Part shown: positions 52,007-61,851 of the stretch, in pieces | How the letters are laid out: the number at the start of each line of letters is the position of its first letter | Position numbering within the stretch: position 1 is the first letter of the stretch | Origin: Microbacterium ginsengisoli | Lineage (GTDB): Bacteria; Actinomycetota; Actinomycetes; Actinomycetales; Microbacteriaceae | Direction of reading: 5' to 3' | DNA length: 64,000 bases | NCBI RefSeq assembly: GCF_000956535.1 | Contig: NZ_JYIY01000068.1 | Span: 17,826-81,825, forward strand | The notes under the pieces: model-generated | Told to the model about the DNA's origin: nothing | Database searches by the model: none | What the model saw: only the letters and a program-made list of their open reading frames with translations | Program-made: the position numbers and the translations under genes

Positions 52007-52105
52007 TGTAGGTTCCCGGTCAAGGTGGCGGAGAACTCGGGGATTCCACGCTAATTGGCAGCAGTTTCGTCAGCAGGATTCCGCGCGAAATGGCAGATCC
52101 CTACA
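52007..52105 (+). repeat. 99-bp dispersed repeat, copy C
   Basis: TGTAGGTTCCC...GATCCCTACA, exactly 99 bp, same layout as A and B. It separates the Pycsar genes from the copper island, in the promoter side of the Pycsar operon. The 92 bp after it, up to 52197, hold nothing recognisable. Confidence 0.9.
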
Positions 52106-52197
52106 TAAGAGTAGGAAGTCCACTTAGACTTGACGTCCGCCGCCGCCGTCCGATCGCCCGCGCGATCATCCTCCCGTGCTGGGGATGAACGCGCGGT

Positions 52198-53727
52198 TCA
52201 TGACTGGTATCCGAGCACCGTGGTCATGCCGGTCTCGGCGTGGTAGATGTTGTGGCAGTGCGCGACCCACTGGCCGGGGTTGTCGGCGTCGAAGTCGACT
52301 GTCAGGGTCTGGCCCGGGAGGATGATGGAGGTGTCCTTCCGGGGGCCGCCGTTCGCGTGCTGGTAGGTGTGGCCGTGCAGGTGGAACGGATGCCACATCT
52401 CGGTGTCATTGCGGATCCGCAACTGCACCCGCTCCCCCATACTGACCGCGTGCGCGTCCCGCAACGGGTCGTTCATGTCGAACCGGCGCCCATTGATCCC
52501 CCAGTCGTACGCCTCCATCCCCCCGGTCAGCGCGAGGTGCACGACCCGGTCGGGGGACGCCTGGTGCAGGGTGACGGAGGCGGTCGCGCTCAGTCCGGCA
52601 GCGGTGCCGACCCTGCCGGTGCCGAGCTCGGCGACGGGGACGTCGCTGGCCGGAGCCGTGCCAGCGGCGGTGCGAACGAGCGCGAACGCGCGATCCTGCT
52701 TGCCTTCCGCGTCGGCGACGACAGGGAACACCCCATCGTCCAGGGTGACCTGCAGGTCGTAGCGTTCGCCCATCCCGATCAGGACACTGTCGACCTCGAC
52801 AGGATCCACCGGGAACCCGTCGGTGTGGGTGATCGTCAGGGTATGGCCGCCGATCGCGAACCGGAACGCGGTGTCGCTGCCGGCGTTGATGACACGGATC
52901 CGCACCCGGGCACCAGGAGTGCCGGTGAATTGGGCGGGGTCGGCTTTGGGTTTGCCGTTGATGAGGTAGTGCGGGTAGTAGACGTCGCCGGCGTCGCCGC
53001 CGAGCAGGTCGGAGGTGGCGCCCATCAGCAGGTTCCCCATCCGCATGAACATGTCGCCCATCCCGCCCATGTCTCCCATGCCCTTCGAGAGGTCGGTGAG
53101 GACCTGGTCCGGGGTGGCGGTGACGCCGTCGAGCCAGTCGTCGAGGATCAGCACCCATTCGTCGTCCCACGTCACCTTCTCGTCCGGGTCGTCGATGATG
53201 AGCGCACCGTAGAGGCCGTGGTCCAGTTGCGGGCCGACGTGGGGGTGGAACCAGTAGGTGCCCGGATGCGGGGTGACGAACTCGTATGCGAACTGTCCGC
53301 CCGGGGCGATGGGGGCTTGGGTGACCGGAGGGACCCCATCCATGTCGTTGCGGAGGGCGAGTCCGTGCCAGTGCACGGAGGTGTCCGCGTCGAGCTGGTT
53401 GCGGACGGTCGCTTTCAGCGTGTCGCCTGCGGTGAGCCGGATTACCGGGGCGGGGATACCTCCGAACGCCCAGGTGGCGGCGGCGGTACCGGCCAGGTCG
53501 AGCGTGGTGGGGGCGGCGGTGAGGTCGACGGTGGTGACTCGGCCGGTGCCGCCGCGGTTCTTCTCCGTGCCGGACACCGCTGCGCCGGTGGGTGTCACCC
53601 ATTGCGGCGCGGGGGTGCAGGAGGCGAGCACGGCTGCCGCGACGGCGCCCAGTCCGAGTCCGAGCACACCTCGTCGGGTCAGCAGCATCGGGGAGGACGG
53701 TGTGGGAGAGAGCGGACGGTCAGGCAT
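52198..53727 (-). CDS. Multicopper oxidase (CueO/CopA-like), Tat lipoprotein
   Basis: 509 aa. Signal [22 protein letters not shown] has a twin-arginine pair and a lipobox-like LASC, so it is probably exported folded by Tat and lipid-anchored. Copper motifs: [22 protein letters not shown] and [13 protein letters not shown] Met-rich insert ([17 protein letters not shown]) around residue 220 is typical of cuprous-oxidase-type enzymes (CueO). Its role would be to oxidise Cu(I) to the less toxic Cu(II) outside the cell. Overlaps the P1B ATPase gene by 8 bp. Confidence 0.9.
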   Translation of the reverse strand: MPDRPLSPTPSSPMLLTRRGVLGLGLGAVAAAVLASCTPAPQWVTPTGAAVSGTEKNRGGTGRVTTVDLTAAPTTLDLAGTAAATWAFGGIPAPVIRLTAGDTLKATVRNQLDADTSVHWHGLALRNDMDGVPPVTQAPIAPGGQFAYEFVTPHPGTYWFHPHVGPQLDHGLYGALIIDDPDEKVTWDDEWVLILDDWLDGVTATPDQVLTDLSKGMGDMGGMGDMFMRMGNLLMGATSDLLGGDAGDVYYPHYLINGKPKADPAQFTGTPGARVRIRVINAGSDTAFRFAIGGHTLTITHTDGFPVDPVEVDSVLIGMGERYDLQVTLDDGVFPVVADAEGKQDRAFALVRTAAGTAPASDVPVAELGTGRVGTAAGLSATASVTLHQASPDRVVHLALTGGMEAYDWGINGRRFDMNDPLRDAHAVSMGERVQLRIRNDTEMWHPFHLHGHTYQHANGGPRKDTSIILPGQTLTVDFDADNPGQWVAHCHNIYHAETGMTTVLGYQS

Positions 53728-56341
53728 GTTCGGGCTCCTTCTGCATGGTCGTCGCAGCGGGCGCCTGGGCGGGCAGGCGGAGCCGCTTGAGGAGGAGGGC
53801 GTTGACGGCGACGATCACGGAGGAACCGGACATCGACAGGGCGGCGATCTCCGGGGACAGCATGATCCCGAACGCCGGGTAGAACACGCCGGCGGCGATG
53901 GGGAGGGCGGCGGCGTTGTATCCGATGGCCCAGCCCAGGTTCTGCCGCATCTTTCGCAGTGTGCCCTTGCCGATCTTGAGTGCGATCGCAACATCGAGCG
54001 GGTCCGAGCGCATCAGGACCACGTCGGCGGTCTCGATGGCGACGTCGGTGCCGGCGCCGATCGCGATGCCGAGGTCGGCCTGGGCGAGGGCGGGGGCGTC
54101 GTTGACGCCGTCGCCGACCATCGCGACCTTCTTGCCCGTCTTCTGCAGCTCGGCGACCTTCGCGGACTTGTCCTCGGGGAGCACATCCGCGATCACGGTG
54201 TCGATGCCGAGGAGAGCGGCGATCCGGTCGGCGGTGGGCTTGTTGTCCCCGGTGAGCATTGCGACCTCGACGCCCTGCTCGTGGAGAGCGTCGATCGCGG
54301 TCTTTGCGGTGTCCCGGGGTGCGTCGGCGAGACCGATGATCCCGGCGACTTGCCCGTCCACGGCGAACAGGATCGCGGTGCGGCCGGACCCAGCCAGGTC
54401 CTGCTGAGCGGCCTGCACCCCGCTGATGTCGATCCCCTCCCCGGTGAGAAGGCGCGGGTTGCCGAGGACGACCTGTCGACCGTCGACGGTGGCGATCGCG
54501 CCCTGCCCGGTGACGTTTCGGAACGCGGTCGCGGTGCGACGGGGGATGTCACGGGTGTCGGCGTAATTCACGATCGCTTTCGCCAGAGGATGCTCGGATT
54601 CCCGCTCCAACGCGACCGCGAGGGAGAGGGTCTCGAGCTCGTCGCTGCCGACGGGGATGTAGTCGGTGACCTCCGGCTCCCCCTTGGTGAGGGTGCCGGT
54701 CTTGTCGAACACGACCGTGTCGATGTGGGCGGCGGTTTCGATCCCGGAGGCGTTCTTGAACAACACGCCCCGTTTCGCGCCGAGCCCGGTGCCGACCATG
54801 ATCGCCGTCGGCGTCGCCAATCCGAGGGCGTCGGGGCAGGTGATGACGACGACGGTGATGGCGAACAGGATCGCCATCGGGATTGCAGCGCCGGCGAGCA
54901 GCCACACCAGGAAGGTGAGGGTGCCGCCGATCAGGGCGACCAGGACGAGCCAGAACGCTGCCCGGTCGGCGAGGCGCTGTCCGGGGGCTTTGGAGTTCTG
55001 CGCCTCTTGCACGAGCTTCACGATCTGGGCCAACGCCGTGTCCGACCCGACTTTGGTGGCTGTGACGCGGAGGGTGCCGACGGTGTTCACGGTCGCTCCG
55101 ATCACCTCCGACCCGGGCGCTTTGTCCACCGGCATGGATTCGCCGGTAACCATCGACTCGTCCACCTCGGACTCTCCGGATTCCACGACACCGTCGGTGG
55201 GGATCTTCGCCCCCGGCCGCACCAGCATCAGATCCCCCGGGACGACCTCGCTGGTGGGGATCTCGACTTCCTGCCCGTCACGGATCACGACCGCCTGCGA
55301 GGGTGCGAGCTCCAGGAGGGTGCGGATGGCGTCGTTCGCGCCGCCGCGGGCGCGCATCTCCACCCAATGCCCCAGCAGCACGAAGGTGGCAAGCACCGTG
55401 GCGGCTTCGTAGAACACTTCACCGCCGCCGGTGAGGGTGACCGCGAGGGAGTACAGCCAGCCGGCGCCGACTCCGACCGCGACGAGCACCATCATGTCGA
55501 GGGTCTTCGCGCGCAGCGCCCGGTAGGCGCCGTCGAAGAAGATCCACGCGGAGTAGAAGATCACCGGCAGCGACAGGATCAGCATGAACACGTCATCGCG
55601 CAGCCCGAACGGGGCCGGCACCTCGAATCCGATCACCTCCCGCCCGATCGGAGACCACAGGGTGATCGGGATCGACAGGATCAGCGCGACCAGGAACCGG
55701 TTGCGCATGTCGCGGATCATCGCGTCCATCGACATCCCGCCGTGGTGCCCACCGTGGCCCATCATCTCCTGCGCACTGTGACCCGACGCTGCACCATGAT
55801 CGTGCCCACCCGCGGCCGCGGTGTGACCGGCGTGCTCGACGTGGTGACCGGCTTGCTCACCGTCATCCGCCGTCGCCGACGGGGCGTGCGTGTGGTCGTG
55901 GCCAGCGGCGTGATCGTGGACGGGGTCGTCGTGATAGCCCGCAGGACCCTTATGGCCCGCGTGGCTGGCGTGACCCGTGGCATCCGTGTGGCCCTCGTGC
56001 GCGTCGTGACTCGCGTGCGGTTCTTGTGCGCCCTCAGCTGCGGGGCCGTGGTGGGCGCTGTGGTCGTGCGCACCCTCGTCGTGCGGGTCGTGCGCGGGGT
56101 CGCAGATATGGTCGGGGACGGACTGGCCGGCGCAGTGATACCCGCAGTCGATGACCCACTGCTGCAGGTGCGCGACCGAGGTGGTCTCGGGGTCGTAGGT
56201 GACGGTCGCGGTCTGCGAGACCGGGTTCGCGTCCACGGCGATCACCCCGGGTTGTCGGCTCAGGTGGGCTTCGGTGACGTTCTTGGAGGTCGCGCGGATC
56301 ATGCCGCTGACCTGCAGGGTCACGGTTCTGGTGTCACTCAT
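53720..56341 (-). CDS. copA: P1B-type copper-handling ATPase with degenerate HMA domain and CPD membrane motif
   Basis: 873 aa. N-terminal HMA-like domain 1-75 in which the metal-binding GMxCxxC is replaced ([12 protein letters not shown]), then a His-rich segment up to about residue 200 (dozens of His), the eight P1B helices, actuator TGES, phosphorylation site [24 protein letters not shown]. The key membrane motif is [12 protein letters not shown] with C502, P503 and D504, not the CPC of Cu(I) pumps. So the metal path must differ from ordinary CopA; copper export is inferred from the neighbours only. Cotranslated with the phosphoketolase gene (4-bp overlap). Confidence 0.85.
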   Translation of the reverse strand: MSDTRTVTLQVSGMIRATSKNVTEAHLSRQPGVIAVDANPVSQTATVTYDPETTSVAHLQQWVIDCGYHCAGQSVPDHICDPAHDPHDEGAHDHSAHHGPAAEGAQEPHASHDAHEGHTDATGHASHAGHKGPAGYHDDPVHDHAAGHDHTHAPSATADDGEQAGHHVEHAGHTAAAGGHDHGAASGHSAQEMMGHGGHHGGMSMDAMIRDMRNRFLVALILSIPITLWSPIGREVIGFEVPAPFGLRDDVFMLILSLPVIFYSAWIFFDGAYRALRAKTLDMMVLVAVGVGAGWLYSLAVTLTGGGEVFYEAATVLATFVLLGHWVEMRARGGANDAIRTLLELAPSQAVVIRDGQEVEIPTSEVVPGDLMLVRPGAKIPTDGVVESGESEVDESMVTGESMPVDKAPGSEVIGATVNTVGTLRVTATKVGSDTALAQIVKLVQEAQNSKAPGQRLADRAAFWLVLVALIGGTLTFLVWLLAGAAIPMAILFAITVVVITCPDALGLATPTAIMVGTGLGAKRGVLFKNASGIETAAHIDTVVFDKTGTLTKGEPEVTDYIPVGSDELETLSLAVALERESEHPLAKAIVNYADTRDIPRRTATAFRNVTGQGAIATVDGRQVVLGNPRLLTGEGIDISGVQAAQQDLAGSGRTAILFAVDGQVAGIIGLADAPRDTAKTAIDALHEQGVEVAMLTGDNKPTADRIAALLGIDTVIADVLPEDKSAKVAELQKTGKKVAMVGDGVNDAPALAQADLGIAIGAGTDVAIETADVVLMRSDPLDVAIALKIGKGTLRKMRQNLGWAIGYNAAALPIAAGVFYPAFGIMLSPEIAALSMSGSSVIVAVNALLLKRLRLPAQAPAATTMQKEPEHA

Positions 56342-58791
56342 TTCGGTTCCTTCCGGATGGTGGGGTCGGTGGTGTCGGGGTGGGGCCAGTGCCAGTCGGC
56401 GACGGCGGGGATGTCGGTGCCGTGCTCACGGGTGTGGGCGCGGGCATGCAGGCGGGCGTCCTGCAGCTCCTGCCGCAGCTCCGCGTGGCGGGCGGCGAGG
56501 CCCGGGACGTGGTCGAGGACGTCGATCGCCAGCCGGTACCGGTCGAGGTCGTTGAGCATGACCATGTCGAACGGGGTCGTGGTGGTGCCGCGCTCCTGGA
56601 AGCCGTGCACGTGCAGGTTCTGGTGTCCGGCGCGGTTGTAGGTGAGTCGGTGGATCAGCCACGGGTAGCCGTGGTAGGCGAAGATCACCGGCTTGTCGGG
56701 AGTGAAGATCGCATCGAACTCCCGGTCCGGGAGACCGTGCGGGTGCTGGTCCTCGGATTGCAGCCGGGTCAGGTCGACCACGTTCACCACCCGCACTCTC
56801 AGATCGGGGATGTGCTCGCGCAGCAGCGCCGCGGCGGCGAGGGTCTCGAGGGTGGGGACGTCGCCGGCGGCGGCGAGCACCACATCCGGCTCCGTGCCCT
56901 CGGTTTCCGTGCCCGCCCACGGCAGGATGCCCAGCCCGCGGGTGCAGTGCTCGATCGCCTCGTCCATCGTCAGCCACTGCGGGGCGGGCTGCTTCCCGGC
57001 GACGACGACGTTGATGTACCCGGCCGAGCGCAGGCAGTGGTCGTAGGTGGACAGCAGTGTGTTCGCGTCGAACGGGAGGTAGACGCGGACGATGTCGGGG
57101 CTCTTGTTCAGGGCGAGGTCGATGAACCCGGGGTCCTGGTGGGAGAACCCGTTGTGGTCCTGCCGCCAGACGTGGCTGGAGAGCAGGTAGTTGAAGCTCG
57201 GGATCGGGTGCCGCCACGACACCTCCCGGGCCGCTTCGAGCCATTTGGCGTGCTGGTTGAACATCGAGTCGACGATGTGGGTGAACGCCTCGTAGCAGTT
57301 GAACAGGCCGTGCCGGCCGGTCAGGACGTAGCCCTCGAGCCAGCCCTGGCACTGGTGCTCGCTGAGCACCTCCATCACCCGCCCGGTCGGGGCCAGGTGC
57401 TCGTCGACGGGCTCCACGGCCGCGTTCCACTGCTTGCCGGTGGCCTGGTAGACGGGTGGGGCGAGTCGGTTGGAGGCGGTCTCGTCCGGGCCGAAGATGC
57501 GGAAGTTGTCCGGGTTGTCCCGGATCACCCCCGCCAGCCACTCGCCCAGCACGCGGGTCGCTTCGCCGGTCGACGCCCCGCGCGCGGCGGGGTCGACGGG
57601 GTGGGCGTGCTTGTGGAAGTCCGGCAGCCGCAGCGGGATCGTGAGTTGTCCGCCGTTGCCGGCCGGGTTCGCGCTCATCCGCCGATCCCCGTCCGGGGCG
57701 ATCGCGACCGTGGCCGGGCGGGGGGCGCCGGTCACGTCGAACAGCCCGTGCGGGCGGTAGGACGCCAGCCAGTCCTCGAGGATCCGCAGGTGCTCGGGAT
57801 TGTCGCGGACCTCGGCGAGCGGCACCTGGTGGGCCCGCCAGGTGCCCTCCACCGGCAGACCGTCGATGATCTTCGGGCAGGTCCACCCCTTCGGGCTGCG
57901 CAGCACGATCGCCGGCCACGCCGGCCGCCCCCCCAACGTCCCGGCCGCCGCGGCGGCCTTGATGTCCGCGATCTCATCCAGTACCGCATCCAGCACTGCC
58001 GCGAAGGCCGCGTGGGACTCACGCGGGGTTTCCCCATCGAAGCCGACAGTGACGACGTGGGGGTCGTGGCCGTAGCCGCGCAGCAGCGCGACCAGCTCTT
58101 CCTCGGGGATGCGGGACAGCACGGTCGGGTTGGCGATCTTGTACCCGTTCAGATGCAGGATCGGCAGCACCACCCCGTCGTGGGCGGGGTTGAGGAACTT
58201 GTTGCCGTGCCACGCGGTCGCCAACGGCCCGGTCTCTGCCTCCCCGTCACCGATCACGCAGGCGACCAGCAGGTCGGGGTTGTCGAACGCGGCCCCGTAG
58301 GCGTGCACGAGGGAGTAGCCGAGCTCGCCGCCCTCGTTGATCGACCCGGGCGTTTCCGGGGACGCGTGCGAGGGGATCCCGCCCGGGAAGGAGAACTGCC
58401 GGAACAACGCCCGCAGCCCCTCTTCGGTGCGGTCGATGCCCGGGTAGCGTTCGGTGTAGGTGCCGTCCAGGTAGGCGTTGGCGACCATGCCGGGTCCGCC
58501 GTGCCCGGGCCCGGTCACGTACAGGGTGTTCAGGTCGCGGTCGCGGATGGCACGGTTCAGGTGGGCGTAGAGGAAGTTCAGGCCCGGGGTGGTGCCCCAA
58601 TGGCCCAGCAGCCGCGGCTTGATATCGTCCCGGATCAGGCGGTGGCGCAGCAGCGGGTTACCCTGCAGGTAGATCTGGCCGATGCTCAGATAGTTCGCCG
58701 CCCGCCACCACGCATCCACCGCCGCCAACTGCTCGACGGTGGCATCAGTGGTGCGGTGCGCCCACGCGGGGGGTGCCGGTGTGGGGGTCAT
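56338..58791 (-). CDS. xfp: Xylulose-5-phosphate/fructose-6-phosphate phosphoketolase
   Basis: 817 aa thiamine-diphosphate enzyme of the Xfp family. Recognised by the N-terminal [28 protein letters not shown], the ThDP motif [36 protein letters not shown] and the C-terminal [28 protein letters not shown]. It cleaves sugar phosphates to acetyl-phosphate. The ATG at 58791 fits family length (about 800 aa). Its place between copper genes is unusual but is also seen in other actinobacterial copper islands to my knowledge; the link to copper is unclear. Confidence 0.93.
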   Translation of the reverse strand: MTPTPAPPAWAHRTTDATVEQLAAVDAWWRAANYLSIGQIYLQGNPLLRHRLIRDDIKPRLLGHWGTTPGLNFLYAHLNRAIRDRDLNTLYVTGPGHGGPGMVANAYLDGTYTERYPGIDRTEEGLRALFRQFSFPGGIPSHASPETPGSINEGGELGYSLVHAYGAAFDNPDLLVACVIGDGEAETGPLATAWHGNKFLNPAHDGVVLPILHLNGYKIANPTVLSRIPEEELVALLRGYGHDPHVVTVGFDGETPRESHAAFAAVLDAVLDEIADIKAAAAAGTLGGRPAWPAIVLRSPKGWTCPKIIDGLPVEGTWRAHQVPLAEVRDNPEHLRILEDWLASYRPHGLFDVTGAPRPATVAIAPDGDRRMSANPAGNGGQLTIPLRLPDFHKHAHPVDPAARGASTGEATRVLGEWLAGVIRDNPDNFRIFGPDETASNRLAPPVYQATGKQWNAAVEPVDEHLAPTGRVMEVLSEHQCQGWLEGYVLTGRHGLFNCYEAFTHIVDSMFNQHAKWLEAAREVSWRHPIPSFNYLLSSHVWRQDHNGFSHQDPGFIDLALNKSPDIVRVYLPFDANTLLSTYDHCLRSAGYINVVVAGKQPAPQWLTMDEAIEHCTRGLGILPWAGTETEGTEPDVVLAAAGDVPTLETLAAAALLREHIPDLRVRVVNVVDLTRLQSEDQHPHGLPDREFDAIFTPDKPVIFAYHGYPWLIHRLTYNRAGHQNLHVHGFQERGTTTTPFDMVMLNDLDRYRLAIDVLDHVPGLAARHAELRQELQDARLHARAHTREHGTDIPAVADWHWPHPDTTDPTIRKEPK

Positions 58792-58849
58792 GGTCGGTCT
58801 CCTTCCGATCCGCGGCCGCTCGGGTCGCGCCAGGTGCGAATGACGGTGG

Positions 58850-59710
58850 TCATGGTGTTGCCGCCGGGATGAGAACGGTGGCGGTGGTGTCGCGGATCCA
58901 GACCACGCCGCGGTCATCGACCAGGACGATCGCACCGTCCCCGGTGACCCCGAGGGCTTGGACGGTTCCCGTGGTGGTGCCGACGTCCTCCCAACCGGTG
59001 CCGACCAGACGTCGCAACATCCCGTCGGTGTCCACTCCGACCACCCCACCGGTTGGGTCGGTCTCCACCAGGTACAGCACTGGCGCGTCCGGCGCCGGGG
59101 TGAAGGTGGCGCCACCGTCGGTGCTGTGCTGCAGCCCGTCCTGGGTGGCGGCGTACAGGGTGCCGTCGGTCGCGGCGGCCAGGTCGACGGCGGGCAGCTC
59201 GGCACCGTCCGCCCAACTCTGCCCGCCGTCGCTGCTGGTGCGCAGCAGCGGGCGGGAGGATCCGATCCCGTACAGGGTGCCGTCGCCGGTGACGGTGAGG
59301 ACGTGGAAGTCCTCTTCCCCGGTGAACGCGACCGGTTCCCACGAGGCGCCGGCGTCGAGGCTGCGGATGATGCCGAGGTTGGGGGCGCCAAGTTCCGCCG
59401 GGGTGGACGGGCCGGGGTGCCCGGACGCGTAGAGGGTGTCACCGGTAGCGGTCAGTCCCATCGCGTCCAGGTCGATGCCACCGACCGGGCCGGTGACGGT
59501 GCCGTCCTCGCCCAGCGTGTACAGGCCGGTGTGGGTGCCCAGCAGCACGGTGCCGTCACCGTCGTCGACGATGCCGTGCACATGCCCGAACCCGGCCGCG
59601 GTGCTCGCGGGTGCATCGGGCTCCGCAGGGGTGGTGCTGCAGCCCGTGAGCAGCAGCGCGACGGTGACGGTGGCCGTGATCGCCAGTCTGCGGGTGGTGG
59701 GAGAGATCAT
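58850..59710 (-). CDS. Sialidase-like beta-propeller lipoprotein (F510_1955 type)
   Basis: 286 aa. Lipoprotein signal [23 protein letters not shown] (Cys near residue 24). [27 protein letters not shown] at the mature start is the signature of this group, followed by repeated propeller blades with [11 protein letters not shown] and [11 protein letters not shown]sp-box motifs. Named glycosylhydrolase in databases because of Asp-boxes, but no catalytic residues are visible. In copper islands it probably acts outside the membrane. Start ATG 59710. Confidence 0.8.
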   Translation of the reverse strand: MISPTTRRLAITATVTVALLLTGCSTTPAEPDAPASTAAGFGHVHGIVDDGDGTVLLGTHTGLYTLGEDGTVTGPVGGIDLDAMGLTATGDTLYASGHPGPSTPAELGAPNLGIIRSLDAGASWEPVAFTGEEDFHVLTVTGDGTLYGIGSSRPLLRTSSDGGQSWADGAELPAVDLAAATDGTLYAATQDGLQHSTDGGATFTPAPDAPVLYLVETDPTGGVVGVDTDGMLRRLVGTGWEDVGTTTGTVQALGVTGDGAIVLVDDRGVVWIRDTTATVLIPAATP

Positions 59711-59775
59711 GAACGGAGGGCCTTTCCGTGCGGGTACGCCGGATACCGGTGACCGCACAGGGGTCGAGGGTGGGG

Positions 59776-59818
59776 CCTCGGACGGGACCGGCATCGGGAG
59801 CGCGGGTCCCGTCCGAGG
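59776..59818 (-). terminator. Strong hairpin downstream of DUF305 gene
   Basis: CCTCGGACGGGACC at 59776-59789 and GGTCCCGTCCGAGG at 59805-59818 form a perfect 14-bp stem with a 15-base loop, 9 bp after the DUF305 stop. No U-tract follows, usual for high-GC bacteria. Probably a terminator between the DUF305 and the propeller-lipoprotein genes. Confidence 0.8.
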
Positions 59819-59827
59819 GGTACCGGG

Positions 59828-60442
59828 TCAGAGGCTGGCGAGGATGTCCTGCATCGTGGTGATCTCGGCGGTCTGCCCGTCGATGATCTGCTGCGCGAGG
59901 GCGGCCACGTCCGTGTTCTGTCCGTCGGTGAGCACCGACTGCGCCATCGTCACGGCGCCCTGGTGGTGAGCGATCATGCCGTTCAGGAACAGGCGGGTCG
60001 CCTCGACCCCGGTCGCGGCATCCAGAGCGGCCATGTCGTCCTCCGACATCATCCCGCCGCCCATGTCCATGCCGTCCATCCCGGACATGGAGTCGTCGTA
60101 CGGGACGCCCCACTCCTGAAGCCAGCCCTTCATGGTCTGGATCTCCGGATCCTGTGCGGCCTTGATCTGCTCGGCGAGGGAGACGACCCGCTCGTCGATG
60201 CCGTCTTTCGCGAGGATCTGATCGGCCATCTCGATGGCCTGCTGGTGGTGCGGGATCATCATGGTCACGAACATCTCGTCCGCGGCGTTGAACGCGGCGG
60301 CGGACTGGGAGGGGGCGGTGCTGGTCATCCCCCCGGGTCCGTGGTCCATGCCGGGCATGGTGCCGTCGGTGGGGGCGCAACCGGCGAGCACGAGCACGGT
60401 GGCCAGGGCGCCGGCGGTCAGCGTGAGAGTACGAAAACGCAT
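59828..60442 (-). CDS. DUF305 lipoprotein (copper-associated)
   Basis: 204 aa. Signal with lipobox VLAGC (Cys at about residue 22), then a Met/His-rich segment and two copies of the DUF305 core MIPHHQQAIEMADQ and MIAHHQGAVTMAQSVL. The HHQxA motifs with Met-rich stretches (MSGMDGMDMGGGMM) suggest copper binding in the extracytoplasmic space. Frequent in actinobacterial copper islands. Regulated probably with the neighbouring DUF6153 gene. Confidence 0.87.
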   Translation of the reverse strand: MRFRTLTLTAGALATVLVLAGCAPTDGTMPGMDHGPGGMTSTAPSQSAAAFNAADEMFVTMMIPHHQQAIEMADQILAKDGIDERVVSLAEQIKAAQDPEIQTMKGWLQEWGVPYDDSMSGMDGMDMGGGMMSEDDMAALDAATGVEATRLFLNGMIAHHQGAVTMAQSVLTDGQNTDVAALAQQIIDGQTAEITTMQDILASL

Positions 60443-60509
60443 CAGGGGTGTCCTTGTCTAGTCAGTCGGTGAGGGTCTGATCAGTGCCCGGGAGGGCAGG
60501 GTGCAGCAT

Positions 60510-60530
60510 CCCCGGCAAGGGTCGCCGGGG
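60510..60530 (-). terminator. Hairpin downstream of DUF6153 gene
   Basis: CCCCGGC at 60510-60516 and GCCGGGG at 60524-60530: perfect 7-bp stem with a 7-base loop, 11 bp after the stop of the leftward DUF6153 gene. Likely its terminator. Confidence 0.6.
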
Positions 60531-60541
60531 TTCAGGCGGAA

Positions 60542-61012
60542 TCAGGTGCGACTGATGGACAGGACAAGCAGTGAAGGCGGGCGGGGATGCGGCAATCCGG
60601 CCAGCAGAGTCCGGGTATGGGAGCGCGAGCGGTCTACGGCGTATGTGAGAAGGGCACGGAACGTCGGGGCGAGCAGGACGATCACCGCGGCCAGCAGCGC
60701 CAGCACGCACACCATCATCAGCATCGAGTGATCCGGCATCCCCGCAGGGCTGCCGCACCCGTCCTGGCAATGCCCTCCAGCGCCCTCCGCCGCAGCTGCG
60801 GTCATCGGCGTATCGTCGGCGGCGGCTGGTGCGGAGCCTACCTGGCTGTGCGTGCTCATCGCGCTGGTCTCTGATGCCAGGGCGGGCTGGTGGGAACCGG
60901 TCAGGACGTGCATGGACAGCAGCCCGGTGATGATCGCCAGGGCGATCGGAGCGGCCAGCAGGAACCGGCGCACCCCGGGGGTCAGACGCGCGTGCGAGCG
61001 AATCACGTTCAC
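60542..61012 (-). CDS. DUF6153-family small membrane protein (copper island)
   Basis: 156 aa. Two helices (residues 17-40, and 97-120) around a loop rich in Thr/Ala with the pair CQDGCG near residue 85. The last residues are PPSLLVLSISRT. DUF6153 proteins are small actinobacterial membrane proteins common in copper islands, function unknown. Divergent from its paralogue at 61197, with two CsoR-like boxes between. Confidence 0.75.
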   Translation of the reverse strand: MNVIRSHARLTPGVRRFLLAAPIALAIITGLLSMHVLTGSHQPALASETSAMSTHSQVGSAPAAADDTPMTAAAAEGAGGHCQDGCGSPAGMPDHSMLMMVCVLALLAAVIVLLAPTFRALLTYAVDRSRSHTRTLLAGLPHPRPPSLLVLSISRT

Positions 61013-61104
61013 GACCGACCTCCTTCCCGTCCAGGGTAGCGGTGCCCTGCCCCCGCGACACGGTCAGAACACCACGCACGGGAGCGGGCCCTACCACTCA
61101 GCAT

Positions 61105-61121
61105 ATACCCATCCGGGGTAT
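61105..61121. promoter_or_regulatory. CsoR-like operator, box 1
   Basis: ATACCCATCCGGGGTAT is an inverted repeat with ATACCC/GGGTAT arms, the type bound by CsoR copper sensors. It lies in the divergent region between the two DUF6153 genes. No csoR gene is seen in the window. Confidence 0.65.
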
Positions 61122-61147
61122 CCAGGATGCGGATCGCTTCGGGGATG

Positions 61148-61167
61148 GCTACCCGCCCGGGGTATGC
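61148..61167. promoter_or_regulatory. CsoR-like operator, box 2
   Basis: GCTACCCGCCCGGGGTATGC, same arms (TACCC/GGGTA) as box 1, 43 bp apart. It covers an ATG at 61164, which argues that translation starts later at the GTG 61197. Confidence 0.65.
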
Positions 61168-61196
61168 TGGGCGTGATCGAGGAAGGGGCGTCGACG

Positions 61197-61628
61197 GTGA
61201 ACCAGGTGGTGGCGCGACGGCGGGCACTCGGGTCCCGGCGTGCCCTGTGGTTCTACCTGTCCGCGGTGACCGCGATCATCGCAGGGCTGCTCGCGATGCA
61301 CTCGCTGAGTCTGGAAGAGGACCAGGCGGGCACTGTCGTGTCCGCCTCCGCAGTCGTTGCGGCCCCCGATGCCGCCGCTGATGTCCTGGTCAGCGGGGTG
61401 GTGACGCCCTCGTGCGATGAGACGGTCTGCGGGACGTCTCATGCTGTCGCTGCCGTGACGTGTCTGCTCGCGTTGCTGACCCTGCTCATCCTGGTGCTCC
61501 CGGCCCGGGACGGGTGGATGTCGCTGCTGGCATGGCTGCGATCCCTCCCCGGCAGGTCGGCCACGTTCACGTCCAGGTCGACCCTTCTGCGGCCCTCCCT
61601 GATCGTTTTGTCGATCAGCCGCACCTGA
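61197..61628 (+). CDS. DUF6153-like small membrane protein, divergent paralogue
   Basis: 143 aa from GTG 61197, preceded by GAGGAAGGGG. Two helices with a loop holding SCDETVCG (two Cys). Ends with LLRPSLIVLSISRT, nearly the same C-terminus as its divergent neighbour, so the two are paralogues with a shared terminal motif. Under the CsoR-like boxes. No function known. Next 223 bp (61629-61851) show nothing recognisable. Confidence 0.65.
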   Translation: MNQVVARRRALGSRRALWFYLSAVTAIIAGLLAMHSLSLEEDQAGTVVSASAVVAAPDAAADVLVSGVVTPSCDETVCGTSHAVAAVTCLLALLTLLILVLPARDGWMSLLAWLRSLPGRSATFTSRSTLLRPSLIVLSISRT

Positions 61629-61851
61629 TCAACACGCCGCACGCGCCCGCCCTCTGAGCCACCGCTGGCGCGTGATGTCGCCGACGGTCCACGATGTGCG
61701 GCCCGCAGGCGAGCGCGACCCGTCTGCGGCAGCGCCATGGGTGATCCGATCCCGGATTCTCGCCGTGCACTCCGGGCCGCGGCTCCCGGTTGGACCGTGT
61801 GACGGCGACCGTGCGCACCTTCATCGTCCCCCTCATCCAGGAAAGTCTTGT

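Noticed and set aside
28876..52105. Repeats A-C as ends of the Tn7-like element itself
   Set aside because: Each copy is complete with both TGTAGG and CCTACA edges, and their internal motifs are not found next to tnsA at 49990-50190.
53258..56641. Long plus-strand open frame opposite the copper ATPase (over 1,100 codons)
   Set aside because: Mirror frame of a high-GC gene; composition is Gly/Asp/His-rich without any domain.
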